64,000 nt of DNA from Girardinichthys multiradiatus (taxonomy: Eukaryota; Chordata; Actinopteri; Cyprinodontiformes; Goodeidae), in NCBI RefSeq assembly GCF_021462225.1, contig NC_061816.1, positions 9,015,390 to 9,079,389 on the forward strand. The letters run 5' to 3'. The notes under the pieces are model-generated. The model was not told where the DNA came from, searched no databases, and saw only the letters and a list, made by a program, of their open reading frames with translations. The stretch's first letter is position 1, and each line of letters begins with the position of its first letter. A program made the position numbers and the translations under genes. Of the stretch, positions 1 to 12,196 are shown piece after piece.

Positions 1-87
1 AGGTGTGCAGGTTTTATTTATGGACTCTGATGCAAAGGCCTGCACAGGTAGCAAACAGACAAGCAGGCAAAATTGCAGGATCTTCAT
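1..87 (-). CDS. RNase A-family secreted ribonuclease, N-terminal 29 codons (runs off left edge)
   Basis: The minus strand opens with ATG at 87-85 and reads 29 codons without a stop to the window edge. The product begins MKILQFCLLVCLLPVQAF, a hydrophobic signal peptide closely matching the starts of the RNases at 46355, 50377 and 56492 (shared LLVCLL core), then a possible N-glycosylation sequon (NKT) before a cysteine. A splice acceptor (TTTCAG) lies just upstream of the ATG, as in the other four copies, so this is the start of the single coding exon. The catalytic residues lie outside the window, so whether the gene is functional cannot be judged. Family assignment is by similarity to the neighbouring copies and by the matching first exon near 2106-2205. 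Confidence 0.72.
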   Translation of the reverse strand, partial: MKILQFCLLVCLLPVQAFASESINKTCTP

Positions 88-224
88 AATTATTTGCTGA
101 AAGAAAGAAAAAAGGAGAATCATTTACTCACTAAATTAAGACCTTCAGAAAAAATTATTTAGGAGAAGGTATTCTTGTCAGATTCTCAACTAGAGGAAAA
201 CTATAATGTTATATTATAAACTAA

Positions 225-1198
225 TAAATTCAAGCGCTGGGTAAATACTTAGAAGAAATCAGTGCTTGGATGTGCCAAAATTTTCTTCAGCTGAATAAAA
301 AGAAAACTAAAGTAATTATCTTTTGGACCAAAGGAAGAGCATTTAAAAGTTAGCACACAGCTTCAGTTAATACAGCTAGAAACCACCAGTCAGGCTCGAA
401 ACCTGGGTGTAGTGATGGACTCAGACCTGAACATTCAGAGGCACATAAAGACAGTAACAAGGTCGGCCTTCTATCACCTAAAGAACATCTCCAGGATTAA
501 AGGACTAATGTCTCAGCAGGACCTTGAAAAACTAATTCATGTGTTTATCTTTAGTACAATTTATTACTGCAACGGTGTCTTCACAGGTCTGCCTAAAAAG
601 TTGATCAGACAGCTGCAGTTGATCCAGAACGCTGCTGCCCGCGTCCTCACTAGAACTAAGAAAGTGGAGCACATCACCCCGGTTCTAAAGTCCCTACACT
701 GGCTCCCTGTAGCTCAGAGAATAGACTTTAAAATACTTCTGTTAGTCTATAAATCACTGAATGGCTTAGCACCAAAATACATTACAGACTTGTTGTCAGT
801 GAATCAACCACCCAGACCTCTCAGGTCTTCTGGCTCAAATCTACTCTGCAGACCCAGAACCAGAACCAAACATGGAGAAGCAGTTTTTAGTTCTTATGCT
901 CCACTAATCTGAAATAAACTCCCAGAAAACTGTAAAAGCACCAAAACCCTAAATTGCTTTAAATTAAGATTAAAAACTTATTTGTTTAGAGTGGCCTTTG
1001 ACTGTACCATCTAAACATTATTAGTTAAGTTTTCAGTCCAATTTTCCTTTCACTTTTTTATCCATCATTATATTCACTTTATTTTTTTAATCACCTCTGT
1101 TGTTTGATTTTCTGTATCATCATTGTAAGGTTTTTCCTTATGTACAGCGCCTGGAGTGCCTTGTTGCTGAAAATCACTATATAAATAAACTTGACTTG
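225..1198 (+). mobile_element. L2-like non-LTR retrotransposon, 3' fragment
   Basis: This encodes the C-terminal part of a LINE reverse transcriptase typical of fish L2/CR1-type elements: an NFLQLN-like segment near 270-290, then an open frame from 412 with the characteristic IQNAAARVLT, LHWLPVAQRIDFKILLLVYK and LNGLAPKYI motifs, stopping at 910. A degenerate 3' tail follows, ending in ATAAATAAACTTGACTTGAC near 1198. The 5' part is missing and the first segment has stops, so it is a dead 5'-truncated copy. It sits inside the 5' UTR intron of the left-edge RNase gene. Confidence 0.85.
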
Positions 1199-1212
1199 AC
1201 TTAATAATGCAC

Positions 1213-1450
1213 ATCAACCTCAGCATCATCCCCACTTTAAAACATGGTGGTGACAATGTCATGCTGTGAGGAGGCTTTTCTTCAGCTGGGACAAGGAAGC
1301 AGATCAGGACTGACAGGAATACGAAGGGAACTAAATACAAGGAAATCTTGGAAGAAAACCTGCTAGAGGCTGCAGAAGACTTGAGACTAGAGTGAAGGTT
1401 CTGCTTCCAGCAGGATAACCAGTCTAAACATACAACCACAGCTACAAAAG
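1213..1450 (+). mobile_element. Tc1/mariner transposase relic
   Basis: One frame reads through HGG..VML, GGFSSAGT, KYKEILEENLL and FQQDN.SKHT, the central part of a Tc1-like transposase including the second catalytic Asp (FQQDN). Two in-frame TGA codons (1267 and 1393) and missing ends show it is dead. It lies directly after the LINE in the same RNase intron. Confidence 0.75.
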
Positions 1451-2105
1451 TTTATATCCCTTCTTCTGTTAAATGGCATGTTAAATTATTTCAAAACTTT
1501 TTAGAGAAATAATGTGACATTTATTCTGTATAACTGGAATGAAATTAGTAAAACAGGAGTAAACATGTCTAATACAAATATTTGAAAAGTAGAACACCTA
1601 CCTTTTGTGCTTAATGCAAAACCGTTAACTGGTTTAGTTGCAGTGGTCCAAGTATTGATGCAATGACAACCAAAATAATATTTTCAGTGGCTGAAAAGCT
1701 GCACCTGGAGCTGGAACGTCTAGAAGAGATATCAGAAAGGGTGTTGAGAATAGAGCAGCAGTGTTATTGGACTGTTTCCAGAGCATCTAGCAGTCAAAAT
1801 GGTAAACGGTGGTTACAAGACACAGCCAGTGCCTCGTTGACCCGGTGGATTCCAATAGAAACCCTTAACAGAGTTTGATAGAGTCTGGATTTGCATTTAA
1901 ACTGTGAATATGTGAAGAGGGCAGATGAATTATGCCGTGCAATCACATACTCTGTTTTTAAAAACATTCCTGATTTTTTTTGTGCCAGCTGTATTTGGGG
2001 TACACACAATACTGCTCAATGTTATCTTCATGTTGGAAACATTTAACTTAATTTAGTTAAACAAAAGCAAAATTTACCTGCAAAGGTAAACAAAGACAAT
2101 TTTAC
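1451..2105 (-). other. Remaining 5' UTR intron of the left-edge RNase gene
   Basis: No further element is recognised. A 71-codon plus-strand frame at 1663-1878 has no recognisable domain and is probably chance. Confidence 0.35.
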
Positions 2106-2205
2106 CTGAACCAAAATGAGTGAAGAGCCTTTTCCAGATAAACAGGAGCCAAAAGAATCAAGTCTTCTGCCTTTTCAGTTGTCAAAGGGAGGTTTGTGTC
2201 AGCAG
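2106..2205 (-). other. Non-coding first exon of the left-edge RNase gene
   Basis: On the minus strand this stretch resembles the first exon of the RNase at 50377: a CACANACCTCNCTTTGACA-like core and a 3' end of TTCAG followed by donor GTAAAAT (GT at 2105-2104). The intron from 2105 to about 97 is roughly 2 kb and holds an L2-like LINE and a Tc1 relic. The exon 5' boundary is estimated from the TATA box. Confidence 0.55.
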
Positions 2206-2208
2206 TCA

Positions 2209-2265
2209 GAATATATATCCTTTAAAGGAGGAGTTTCTTAACTAAACCCTTTCTACATGATACCA
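2209..2265 (-). promoter_or_regulatory. Promoter of the left-edge RNase gene
   Basis: Minus strand: the 10-mer AACTCCTCCT (2226-2235) is followed at once by TTAAAGGA and TATATAT (2209-2218). A further upstream ATGGTATCA/TAGAAAG block (about 2247-2262) is shared with the region upstream of the RNase pseudogene at 56041-56492. The 10-mer recurs upstream of the RNases at 46355 and 56492. Confidence 0.55.
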
Positions 2266-3595
2266 TGTAAAGGTATAAGTATTATGTTGCTAGAAGGACA
2301 CATAATGCATAGTTAGATTAAAATCAACTGATTGGATATTTGATTCCACCATGATTAATATTCATAATCCATAATCGTCATAAGAACATGCAATAGGTCC
2401 GATGGGTGAATAACTTGATGTCAGTGTAAGAGAAAACGCCTCGTAATATTTGCTAACCCCCCATGCAGGAACACTGCAGCTAAAAGTATGTTACCGTTCC
2501 GAGAAGGTAAAGGGGAAACAAACGTGGTTGGCCACAAAGACGAGGTGCTGTGCCTGTTCACACGTAGAGAGAAAAGAAAAATATATCTCCAAACCTGATT
2601 TAAGAGAAAAACATTTAGATATTTTAAAATTGGCTGGGAAAAAGCTTTTGGTTTATTACCAGATGTGACTTATTCAATGCTTATTTTATGCTTAATTAAA
2701 GCTTAATTAAAATTCCTGCTTTTAACATTTATAACAGCAGAACTAGTTTAAACTGATGCATAGAGGACAGTTTTCTAATGCGTCTTGTGGACAAATGGTT
2801 GAGACTGAGAAGCCCACAAAGCCACAGATGCAACAGCAGACACACATGTATAACCTACATAGACTGTGCAAGGACACTAAATGATGCATTAACCTGTGAC
2901 AAAAGCTTGAAATTAGTTGTAGCGTTCATAGTTTTTACCAGTGAAACTCTTTTTCTGGAAAATAGTAGCTGTAGATGTCTCTGGTTTAACTTGGGGTCCT
3001 TTAATAATTGTGTCCCAATCTCTTATCGCTGTTTAAACCTTCTTTCTGTATATTAAGTTATATTTTCCACTTGCAAAAGAAGAAAAGCAATTAACAATGA
3101 ATGCATTTGTTTGTCTAACATGAGATTTAGAACCTACTGATAATAAAACATTGCATAAACAAGAAATTTTGATCAGAGGTTCACTATTACCTGAAAATAT
3201 TGAAAAACACCCATATAACACTTTCACCTTACATTTGACACACAGAAGGTGGTAAATACTGTTAAATAAAAGCACCTGTCGATGCTAAACATGCCAGAGC
3301 TTTTTCTCCTGCATAGAATTGTATTTAAATACATTTAAAATGTAAATTTACTCTTGCAAAGACAGCAGCTTCTGTTATTGTTTTCATGGTTCGGTTTCTC
3401 CCTCCTGACATTAACTCTGTGTGACCTTTCTAACCTCAAAACCAATGCTGTTTACCCTAAAGACCTAGATGTTCAGTTCAGTTCAGGTAAATTCATAGTC
3501 CACTATGCCCACTTAATTTTCATAATTATGCAAATACGTGCTCAATAGAAATAAATTGTTGGTAGATCTGAGTGACAGCATTTGATATTACATGC
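2266..3595. other. AT-rich spacer with no recognised gene
   Basis: Only short frames without recognisable motifs on either strand. The proximal part may hold upstream regulatory sequence of the left-edge RNase gene, but nothing specific could be identified. Confidence 0.4.
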
Positions 3596-3599
3596 ATGG

Positions 3600-4475
3600 T
3601 CAAAATTGTTGGTACCCCTTGGTTAATGAAAGAAAAACCCACAGTGGTCACAGAAATTACTTGAATCTGACAAAGATAATAATGAATAAAAATTTTATGA
3701 AAATGAACAAATTAAAGTCAGACATTGCTTTTCAAACATGCTTCAACAGATTTTAAAAAATAAACTCATGACACAGGCCTGGACAAAAACGATGGTACCC
3801 GTGAAAATAATGTGACCAAAGGGACATGTTAAATCAAGATGTCCATTAATTAGCATCACAGGTGTCTACATTCTTGTAATCAGTCAGTGGGCCTATATAT
3901 AGGGCTACAGGTAGTCACTGTGCTGTTTGGTGACATGGTGTGTACCACACTCAACATGGACTAGAGGAAGCGAAGGAAAGAGTTGTCTCAGGAGATTAGA
4001 AAGAAAATTATATACAAGCATGTAAAAGGTAAAGGTTATAAGACCATCTCCAAGCAGCTTCATGTTCCTGTGACTACAATTGCACATATTATTCAGAAAT
4101 TTAAGATCCAGAGCATCTTTGGAAGGAGCTGAAACATGCCGTCTGGAAAAGGCACCCTTCAAACCTGAGACAACTGGAGCAGTTTGCTCATGAGGAGTGG
4201 ACCAAAATACCTGCTGAGAGGTGCAGAAATCTCATTGACAGTTATAGGAATCGTTTGATTGCAGTGATTGCCTCAAAAGGTTGTGCAACAAAATATTAAG
4301 TTAAGGGTACTATCATTTTTGTCCAGGCCTGTTTCATGGCTTTATTTTTTAAAATAATTCTGTTGAAGCATGTTTGAAAAGCAATGTCTGACTTTCATTT
4401 CTTTATTTTCATATAATTGTTTTTCATTATTACCTTTGTCAGATTCAAGCTATTTCTATGACCATTGTGGGGAGA
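3600..4475 (+). mobile_element. Internally deleted Tc1-like transposon with long inverted repeats
   Basis: A left arm (about 3640-3800) and right arm (about 4310-4475) are inverted copies of roughly 160-200 bp, both containing the AAGCATGTTTGAAAAGCAATG core or its complement and a GGTACC/GGTACT-type inner edge. Between them are only the two ends of a Tc1 transposase: an N-terminal helix-turn-helix part (KRKELSQEIRKKIIYKHVKG-like) and the C-terminus (RNRLIAVIASKGCATKY, stop near 4298). The catalytic DDE core is gone, so this is a non-autonomous deletion derivative. Confidence 0.8.
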
Positions 4476-4581
4476 ATCACATATGCAGGACTAATTTGCA
4501 TCTACAACAACTTTAAAGGCGTGTCCAGGGTTGGAGCCTGTCATTATCCACATGTGTGGATTTCATATTAATTGGGATCTA

Positions 4582-4665
4582 CAGGTACATCTAAAAAATA
4601 AAATATTGTGAAAAAGTGATTTAAAAAAAAACTCATTTCAAAAAGTGAAACTCATGATTGAAATT
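4582..4665 (+). mobile_element. Terminal fragment of a Tc1-like element
   Basis: An ACAGGTACATCT start, a TATTGTGAAAAAGT block and CAAAAAGTGAAACTCAT match the terminal inverted repeat style of fish Tc1 elements such as the one at 10652-12196. No transposase follows. Confidence 0.5.
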
Positions 4666-5280
4666 GTTGTGATTCATCTGTTTGAGTTTTGAGTTTCTTG
4701 TCTGTTTCTCTGTACTCCTCTGTACACCTCTGTCCCCTACCGTGATTTCACTTCATTCATGGTAGATTAGGTTTTTGGTTCGTTTACGTGTTTTGATATT
4801 TCTGTTACCTCCCTGGACTTGTAAGTGTTCTCACTTACCACTTCCTTCTTCAGTTGCTCTGCATTTTCCTTTCCACCAACTGCTCCCCATCTCATCAAAT
4901 TAGCCCTTTTTGTTTATTCATCATTTTCCTCACCTCTTCTGTATTTATACTCTCTGGTTTTCATTAATTTCATTACTGCCAAATCAACAGTTATACCATG
5001 CGAAAAGCTGATAAATCTTCAAATCAGAGGATATGAGCTTGAAGAGTATTAAATTGCCACCAGTGTATACAAGAGAGTTTATCCCTGTTAACAGATCACA
5101 TATCCTGACGTCTGAAATCCCCTTATCTTAAAGAGATGGCAGATAAGTTGCCTTCAATGTTCGAATGTGAGGTTGGTCTTCTTATCGGCTATAACTGTCA
5201 ACAAGCCCTCCCACCATGAGATGTTTTTGCAGGCAAAGAAAACTAACCTAAAGTACAGTTAAGTCTGTGCCTTTCAAGTC
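4666..5280. other. Spacer, pyrimidine-rich, no gene recognised
   Basis: Pyrimidine-rich plus strand. A 75-codon frame at 4825-5052 has low-complexity Phe/Ser composition and no domain. Confidence 0.35.
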
Positions 5281-6190
5281 ACAGAATCAGTGTTCATGAA
5301 GTCACTCTTGTGTCACAACCAGAAATTAAACTCAAGCAAGAAGTGCATTTTGTATACAGAACTCAAGTAAAGGAAGTCAGTCCAATTGATGTGATGTGGC
5401 TTTGGAATCTGATTTCTCTGACCATTTAACAGATGACAATCCAATCTATCAAGAAGACATTTTGTTCATGTCAAAGGTAACCAAAGGTATAAACCAAAAG
5501 AAAGATGGTTATTACAAACTCCCATTACCATTCAAAACAGACAATCTGAATCTCGAAAACAAGGAGCAAAGTGCTGAACACAGATTGTCTTCATTAGAAC
5601 ATCGACTCAAAAAGGATGAGAAATACTATAAAGATTATGTGAAGTTCATAGACAACATCATAGCCCGTGGAGACGCAGAAAATGTCCTAGAACAATAGCT
5701 GGATAACAAGACAGCGTGGTACATGCCACACCACTAGGTTTACCACCTCCACCAACCTAAAAAAATACGTGTGGTTTTGATTGTTCAGCACGCTTCCAGG
5801 GAACAGCTCTCAATGACCACCTTCGGACTGGGCCAGATCTCTCCAACACACTGGTCAGAGCGTTATGGTGATTCAGAAAGGGCCCCATCACCATCATGTG
5901 TGGAGGGAATGTTCAGCTGGTGACGACCTCAGTCCGCAATGCACATGTAATTAAACGAAAACTGGAAATCAAAAACCTACAGGAATAATATTGGACAGAT
6001 TCACAAGTCATATTGGCATGTATAAGTAACGATGCAAAAAGATTTCTAAATTCACCGCCAATCGAATTCAATGAACAAGACAAAGCACAAGACCCGGAAA
6101 CAAACCCAGTGCTAGAGCAATTAAAGAAGTTCTCCAACTGGTCAAGAGCTGTAAAGGCTATTGCCAGACTCAGACGGTTTTTCCCGTAAA
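5281..6190 (+). mobile_element. BEL/Pao LTR-retrotransposon pol relic
   Basis: The open frame near 5396-5698 reads ALESDFSDH, NPIYQEDI, GYYKLPLPFK, HRLSSLEHRLKKDEKYYKDY and NIIARGDAE, the region just before and into the reverse transcriptase of BEL/Pao elements. After a stop, remnants of the RT (FQGT.LNDHL-like, LSNTL) and then the RNase H region (WTDSQV, NDAKRF near 5990-6050) follow with a large internal gap. No LTRs were identified. Stops, frameshifts and the deletion make it a dead relic. Confidence 0.72.
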
Positions 6191-6930
6191 ATCACCTACA
6201 AAGAAAACTCAGAGCTGCAGAGTAAGTGTTAGATAGATTAAATCTTAGGCCGCCTCCTCTGTTTAGTATCAGTTTTTCATATTTAACATAGATGTCTTCT
6301 TTCACTCCTCTTTCAATCCACCTGTCTTCGCTGTCCAAAATGTGCACAAGGACAAGTGGGTCTAGATAATGGATGCGTGTTGTTTTCATAATGTAAATAG
6401 TGTATCTGGCATTGAAGGTCTAAACAGACGTATTAACCTCTCCTGCTGTTCTAGGTTCTCTCTCCACTCCATTGTGGGTGATGTGGAGGCGTGCAGGCTT
6501 GAAAAGTCCATAACGGACTACTTGAACGAACCTCAGCATAGGTCTGACATTGTTTTAGGCAGCACAGGCCTGTGCAAAGTTGTCTGTGTTGTCAGACTGA
6601 AAGTCTGAGCATTTAATGTCGAGCATCAGACTTAAGCTTGAATTTAAGTATATGGTTTCAGGTACAAAACTGGTTATTTTTCACTTTGCCCACAGTACAT
6701 CTTTCTGAGTGTTGAGATGTTTGCCACAGTTTTAGCTTCACTGGATGCTAGATGGGCTTTCAAGGCTTGCAGATTGACAGTTGCACAGGGAAGTCTATTT
6801 TCTTAAGACTGCCAGAAGTTCTAATTGCAGAGTTTTCGTTCCTGCTCTATTGGGGCACTTAGATAATAAATTAATAGAGAGTTTCTGATGTTTGAGTGTT
6901 TGATTCCCATACAGTCAAACAGATTGTATG
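6191..6930. other. Spacer, no gene recognised
   Basis: Only short open frames without motifs on either strand. Confidence 0.35.
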
Positions 6931-6934
6931 GGAA

Positions 6935-7268
6935 CTGTCAACATTAACATTAAGTCTTGCACAAATTTTCCATTCGATTTAGGTCTGGACTTTGACTGGG
7001 CCATTCTAACACATGAATGTGCTTTGATCTAAACCATTCCACAGTAGCTCTGATTGTAAGCTGCCATGTTTCACAGAGGTCATGGTGTTTTCAGGGTGAT
7101 GCGCGGTGAGTTTTCTGCGTTTTTCATGTAGGCCAATTGTTCAGTTTTGGTCTAATCTTACGATGTGCTCGCCGTGTCCCCTGCATATAGTAGCAAGTGG
7201 TAAACTACATCGTGGGCTTGCTTCAATGGCTTTATTTTGCTGCTCTTCCATAAAGGCCATATTTGCAT
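6935..7268 (-). mobile_element. Tc1/mariner transposase relic (minus strand)
   Basis: The plus strand carries the complement of a familiar Tc1 transposase segment (GGTCTGGACTTTGACTGGGC and TTCCATAAAGGCCATATTTG blocks), with a deletion near 7060 that removes the middle. It ends against the next Tc1 element, which begins at 7273. Confidence 0.65.
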
Positions 7269-7272
7269 AGTA

Positions 7273-8416
7273 CACTGCTCAAAAAAATAAAGAGAACGCT
7301 CAAATAACATCCTAGATCTGAATGAATGAAATATTCTCATTGAATACTTTATTCTGTACAAAGTTGAATGTGCTGACAACAAAATCACACAAATATCATC
7401 AATGGAAATCACATTTGTTAACCAATGGAAGTCTGGATTTGGAGTCACACACAAAATTAAAGTGGAAAAATACACTACAGGCTGATCGAACTTTGATGTA
7501 ATGTCCTCAAAACAAGTCAAAATGAGGCTCAGTATTGTGTGTGACCTCCACGTGTCTGTATGACCTCCCTACAACGCCTGGGCATGCTCCTGATGAGACG
7601 GCGGATGGTCTCCTGAGGGATCTCCTCCCAGACCTGGACTAAAGCATCCACCAACTCCTGGACAGTCTGTGGTGCAACGTGACGTTGGTGGATGGAGCGA
7701 GACATGATGTCCCAGATGTGGTCAATAGGATTAAGGTCTGGGGAACAGGCGGGCCAGTCCATGGTTCAATGTCTTCATCTTGCAGGAACTGCTGACACAC
7801 TCCAGCCACATGAGGTCTAGCATTGTCCTGCAATAGGAGGAACCCAGGGCCAACCGCAACAGCATATGGTCTCACAAGGGGTCTGAGGATCTCATATCGG
7901 TACCTAATGGCAGTCAGGCTACCTCTGGCGAGTACATGGAGGGCCATGCAGCCCTCCAAAGAAATGCCACCCCACACCATTACTGACCCACAGCCAAACC
8001 GGTCATGCTGAAGGATGTTGCAGGCAGCAGATCACTCTCCATGGTGTCCCCAGACTCTGTCACATCTGTCACATGTGCTCAGTGTGGACCTGCTTTCATC
8101 TGTGAAGACCACAGGGCGCCAGTGGTGAATTTGCCAATCCTGGTGTTCTCTGGCAAATGCCAAGCGTCCTGCACGGTGTTGGGCTGTGAGCACAACCCCC
8201 ATTTGTGGACGTCGGGCCCTCATACCATCCTCATGGAGTCGGTTTCTAACCGTTTGTGCAGACACATGCACATTTGTGGCCTGCTGGAGGTCATTTTGCA
8301 GGGCTCTGGCAGTGCTCCTCCTGTTCCTCCTTGCACAAACGTGGAGGTAGCGGTCCTGCTGCTGGGTTGTTGCCCTCCTACGGCCTCCTCCACGTCTCCT
8401 GGTGTACTAGCCTGTC
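7273..8416 (-). mobile_element. Tc1-like transposon copy A, truncated, dead transposase
   Basis: The left end CACTGCTCAAAAAAATAAAG follows a TA at 7271-7272. The minus strand encodes a Tc1 transposase homologous to the copy at 59524-60471, but broken into frames (7529-7762, 7639-7980, 8032-8271) by frameshifts. Conserved parts include [15 protein letters not shown] and the SPDLNPI.HIWD block. Homology stops near 8416, before the N-terminal helix-turn-helix region and the right inverted repeat, so the element is truncated and cannot move by itself. Confidence 0.85.
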
Positions 8417-9150
8417 ACTCATGAAAAATATAATTTATGTGGAAATATTTATTTAACTGCATGAAATCATAACAAACTTTAAACAATAACTAATAAAGTT
8501 TACTGAACCCTGTGACCTCTGCTGTTTTTACAAAGAAGGAAAAGCTTCCAACACTGTTTTTCTCATCCTTTTACAAAGTGTCTTAAATGGCAACTTAGAC
8601 GTGTAATAAAGCAGAACTTAAGTAGAACCTTTAATATTTCAGTAGATATTTGAGACTGGTACAAAAGTCAGAACCTAACCAATAAATGCTCTGGCTTTAC
8701 TAACCAGGTAGAGGTTACCCATTTTTTTCATTTAACTTTAATGTTTCTGGCTTCATCAGATTCACTGACAATTAGGAAGCACTTTCCACTGATCAGGGCT
8801 ACAGATGTTGTCCAACTCTTCTGTCGGGTCTAAGATGACCGTATGGCCGTAATGTTATGGCCATGATTTCTCCTACAGAATCCCAGGAAAGACTGTTGAC
8901 TTTTCCAGCAGACAATGATTGACTCCCTCAACAAGGTATTTCATACATACCGTATGGAGTAGCTGCTCGCCAGCATCTGCCAAGCAGTTTTTCTCTACAA
9001 AGATTATATTTTAAGATGCAATCCTCATTGATTTGATGAAATCAAGACTGCATCTTAATTTGGAGATGCTGATTTCATTTTCCAGGAGGAGTTGTTCCCT
9101 GTGTTCACTTTGGATCAGGTTCTAATTCTAAGATATTTCTCCTCTTACAG
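8417..9150. other. Spacer, possible repeat-unit fragment
   Basis: No gene recognised. The AACCAATAAATGCTCTGGC stretch near 8677 resembles ACCAATAAATGTTTTGGC near 10538, so a degenerate repeat unit may extend here. Confidence 0.3.
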
Positions 9151-9205
9151 GCGGTGCAGTGGTCAGCACTGTTGCTCTGCACCAAGAAGATCCTGTCCTA
9201 GTCCA
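9151..9205 (+). repeat. tRNA-derived SINE head fragment
   Basis: GCGGTGCAGTGGTCAGCACT followed by a TGTTGCTCTGCACCAAGAAG block matches the widespread fish tRNA-like repeat head with a box A-type motif. The box B part is degenerate and the body is missing. Confidence 0.5.
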
Positions 9206-10040
9206 TATATCAAATATATGTTAAGAAAAATCTAAATGCCACCTTATTGACTGAAATTAGTTGAACGTTTCCCCTACAGCAGACAGTCCTCTTTTCCATG
9301 TCTGTCAACACAATGGTACACGTCACAAATCCCGCCAATGACTCAGATCCTTATCAACGTCTCTACCAGGTTACAGTTACTACATCCTGTGTGTCTGAAG
9401 ACTTTTACAAATGGCGATCCAGCTCCCTGTCCAGAAAAGTAGGAAAGGCAACACTTCATAAACCATAAATAAATCTAAAACACATTTACATATGAACTTT
9501 AAATAGTTTTATTTTCAGCTGGAAATTTTTTTTCTAATAAATGTGATTTTAAAAACTTGATATTTGTAGCAAAGTTAAAACACTTTGAATTTCTTTACCA
9601 ACATACACCTCTTCTGTACACCTTGGATTTTCAAGAGTATTTTGTATATGTTGTAATATGTTTAATGAATTTGGAAAATGTTTATATGAACTTGAAGACA
9701 TATTTGTTCCATCTAAAGAGTTTATTATGAACTAGACTCATTGAACTATTTGCAGAACTGATTCTAGGGTTAAAATTGCTGCCAGGTGTCTGCTCTCTTT
9801 TACATCCTTTAATCTGGTCTCCTTATTAAAGGCCTTACAGCCAATAACCCCAACAGAAAGGCTACAGTCATAGATGAACTTGTAGCACTAGTATCTTTGT
9901 GTTATTTACATTGTTACCTATATTTATTTTATTGCTGTTTTAATTTTGCAGAGAAAAGGTTGCAGACCTTCACCATCATGGTCTGTAATTTCTCCTTGAG
10001 GTTTGACCAACCAGTTCTAGTTTCATTTCCAAGGATAATC
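9206..10040. other. Spacer, no gene recognised
   Basis: AT-rich, with no frame or motif that can be assigned. Confidence 0.35.
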
Positions 10041-10651
10041 ACAAGATTGTCACAAGCTGGGTCCTCTTAAGTGTTTGCTAGTTGGTTGGCCATGTGGTTA
10101 GAGGTGTTGTGGTGCAGTTTTGGTGGTTTTTGGGTTCAATTCCTGTCATTGACAACCTCTTTCTTCAGTAGGAAAACATCTTCTAACTCCATGTTGTAAT
10201 ATTTACACATAAAAGTTAGTATCTTTATGTTCAACAGATACATTAAAATGTAGTTTTTCACAAGTGTCAAGAAAATCAGCGCATGGAAATAATCAAACTA
10301 AAACATTGTGGAAGTCCATTTTAGGACTTACAAGATTTGTAGAGGCTACACCATGGCTGGAGTTGGAGTAACTGCATGAAAGTCTGTTTACCAAATTTGA
10401 TGTGAGTTTGGGTGATTTGTACAACCTGGATCTCTTCCTACAGAGACTGGTTTGTTGGCCAAGTGGGAAACGACACCATCCTGTAGACCTGAAAACCTGG
10501 GGTTCAAACCCACTTTAATGTAACCTGTAGTTTTTTACCAATAAATGTTTTGGCTCTAAGTTCATATATTGTAACTTTAAATGACAATCAGAACTACTAA
10601 TTGAGAAGGTGCATCAGAGGATAATTTTTAGCACCCTCAGAAAAACAAGTA

Positions 10652-12196
10652 CAGGTGTTGTCATCAAGAATATCATGAATAGAATATTATGAAAAAATTT
10701 ATTTATTTCATTGAAACTTGTATATTTTATACATCCATTAGACACAAACTGATATTTTAATTTTAATTTTGATGATTATAACTGACAACTAATGAAAACC
10801 CCAAATTCAGTATCTCAGAAAATTAGAATATTGTGAAAAGGTTCAATATTGAAGACACCTGGTGTCACACTGATCAGCTAATGAACTCAGAACACCTGCA
10901 AAGGTCTTTAAATGGTCTCTCAGTCTAATTCTGTCAATCATGGTGAAGACTGCTGACTTGACAGTTGTCCAAAAGACGACCATTGACACCTTGTACAAGG
11001 AGGGCAAGACACAAAAGGTCATTGCTAAAGCGGCTGGCTGTTCACAGAGCACCTGTGTCCAAGCACATTAATGGTGAGGCGAAGGGAAGGAAAAGATGTG
11101 GTAGAAATAGTGTACAAGCAGTAGTAGGATGACTGCACCCTGGAGAGGATTGTAAAACAAAACCATTCAAAAATGCGAGGGAGATTTACAAAGAGCGGAC
11201 TATAGCTCTAGTCAGTGCTTCAAGAACCACCACTAACAGACGTATGCAAGACCTGGTTTCCTCTGTCCCATTCCTTGATTCAAGCCACTCTTGAACCAGA
11301 GACCTTGCCTGGGCTGCTGCTGAGTGGTCCAAATTATGTTCTTCGATGAAAGTAAATTTAGCATTTCCTTTGGAAATCAAGGTCCCAGAGTCTGGAGGGA
11401 GAGAGGAAAGGCACAGTATCCATGTTGCTTAACGTCCAGTGTTAAGTTTCCACAGTCAGTGATGGTTTGGGGTGCCATGTTATCTGCTGGTGTTGGTCCA
11501 CTGTGTTTTCTAAGGTCCAAGGTCAACCCAGGTGTCTACCAGGACGTTTTAGAGCACTTCATGCTTCCTGCTGCTGACCAACTTTATGGAGATGCAGATT
11601 TCATTTTTCAACAGGACTTGGCACCTGCACACAGTGCCAAAGCTACCAATACCTGGTTGAAGGACCATGGTATCCATGTTCTTAATTGGCCAGCAAACTC
11701 GCCTGACCTTAACCCCAAAGAAAATCTATTGGGTACTGTGAAGAGGAAGATGTAATATGACAGACCCAACAATTCAGGAGAGGTGAACGCCACTATCAGA
11801 GCACCCTGGGTTCTCATAACACCTGAGCAGGAGCACAGACTGATCGACTCCATGCCACGCCACATTGCTGCAGTAATCCAGGCAAAAGGAGCCCCAACTA
11901 AGTATTTAGCGCTGTACATGCTCATACTTTTCATGTTCATACCTTTGAGTTGGCCAACATTTCTAAAAATCCTTTTTTGTATTGGTCTTAAGTAATATTC
12001 TAATTTTCTGAGATACTAAACATGGGGTTTTCATTAGTTGTCAGTTATAATCATCAAAATTAAAAGAAATAAACATTTAAAATATATCAGTCTGTGTGTA
12101 ATGAATGAATATAATATACAAGTTGCACTTTTTGAGTGAAATTATTGAAATAAATAAATTATTTTCATGATATTCAAGTTTTCTGACCAGCACCTG
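10652..12196 (+). mobile_element. Tc1-like transposon, near full length, dead transposase
   Basis: The element is bounded by TA dinucleotides (10650-10651 and 12197-12198) with CAGGTG ends and inverted repeats of roughly 200 bp. Plus-strand transposase begins near 10940 (MVKTADLTVVQKTTIDTLYK) but breaks down after about 45 codons. The catalytic part is open at 11324-11755, with FFDESKF, FQQDLAPAHSA and SPDLNPKEN, so the three acidic DDE positions are present. The C-terminus lies in another frame (RLIDSMPRHIAAVIQAKG, near 11840-11900). The frameshifts make the copy non-autonomous. It has inserted into the tRNA-like repeat series. Confidence 0.88.

Noticed and set aside
7158..7520. 120-codon minus-strand frame (and similar frames at 59255-59515 and 62472-62732)
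   Set aside because: These lie in the non-coding end region of the Tc1 element; the frame recurs only because the element does.
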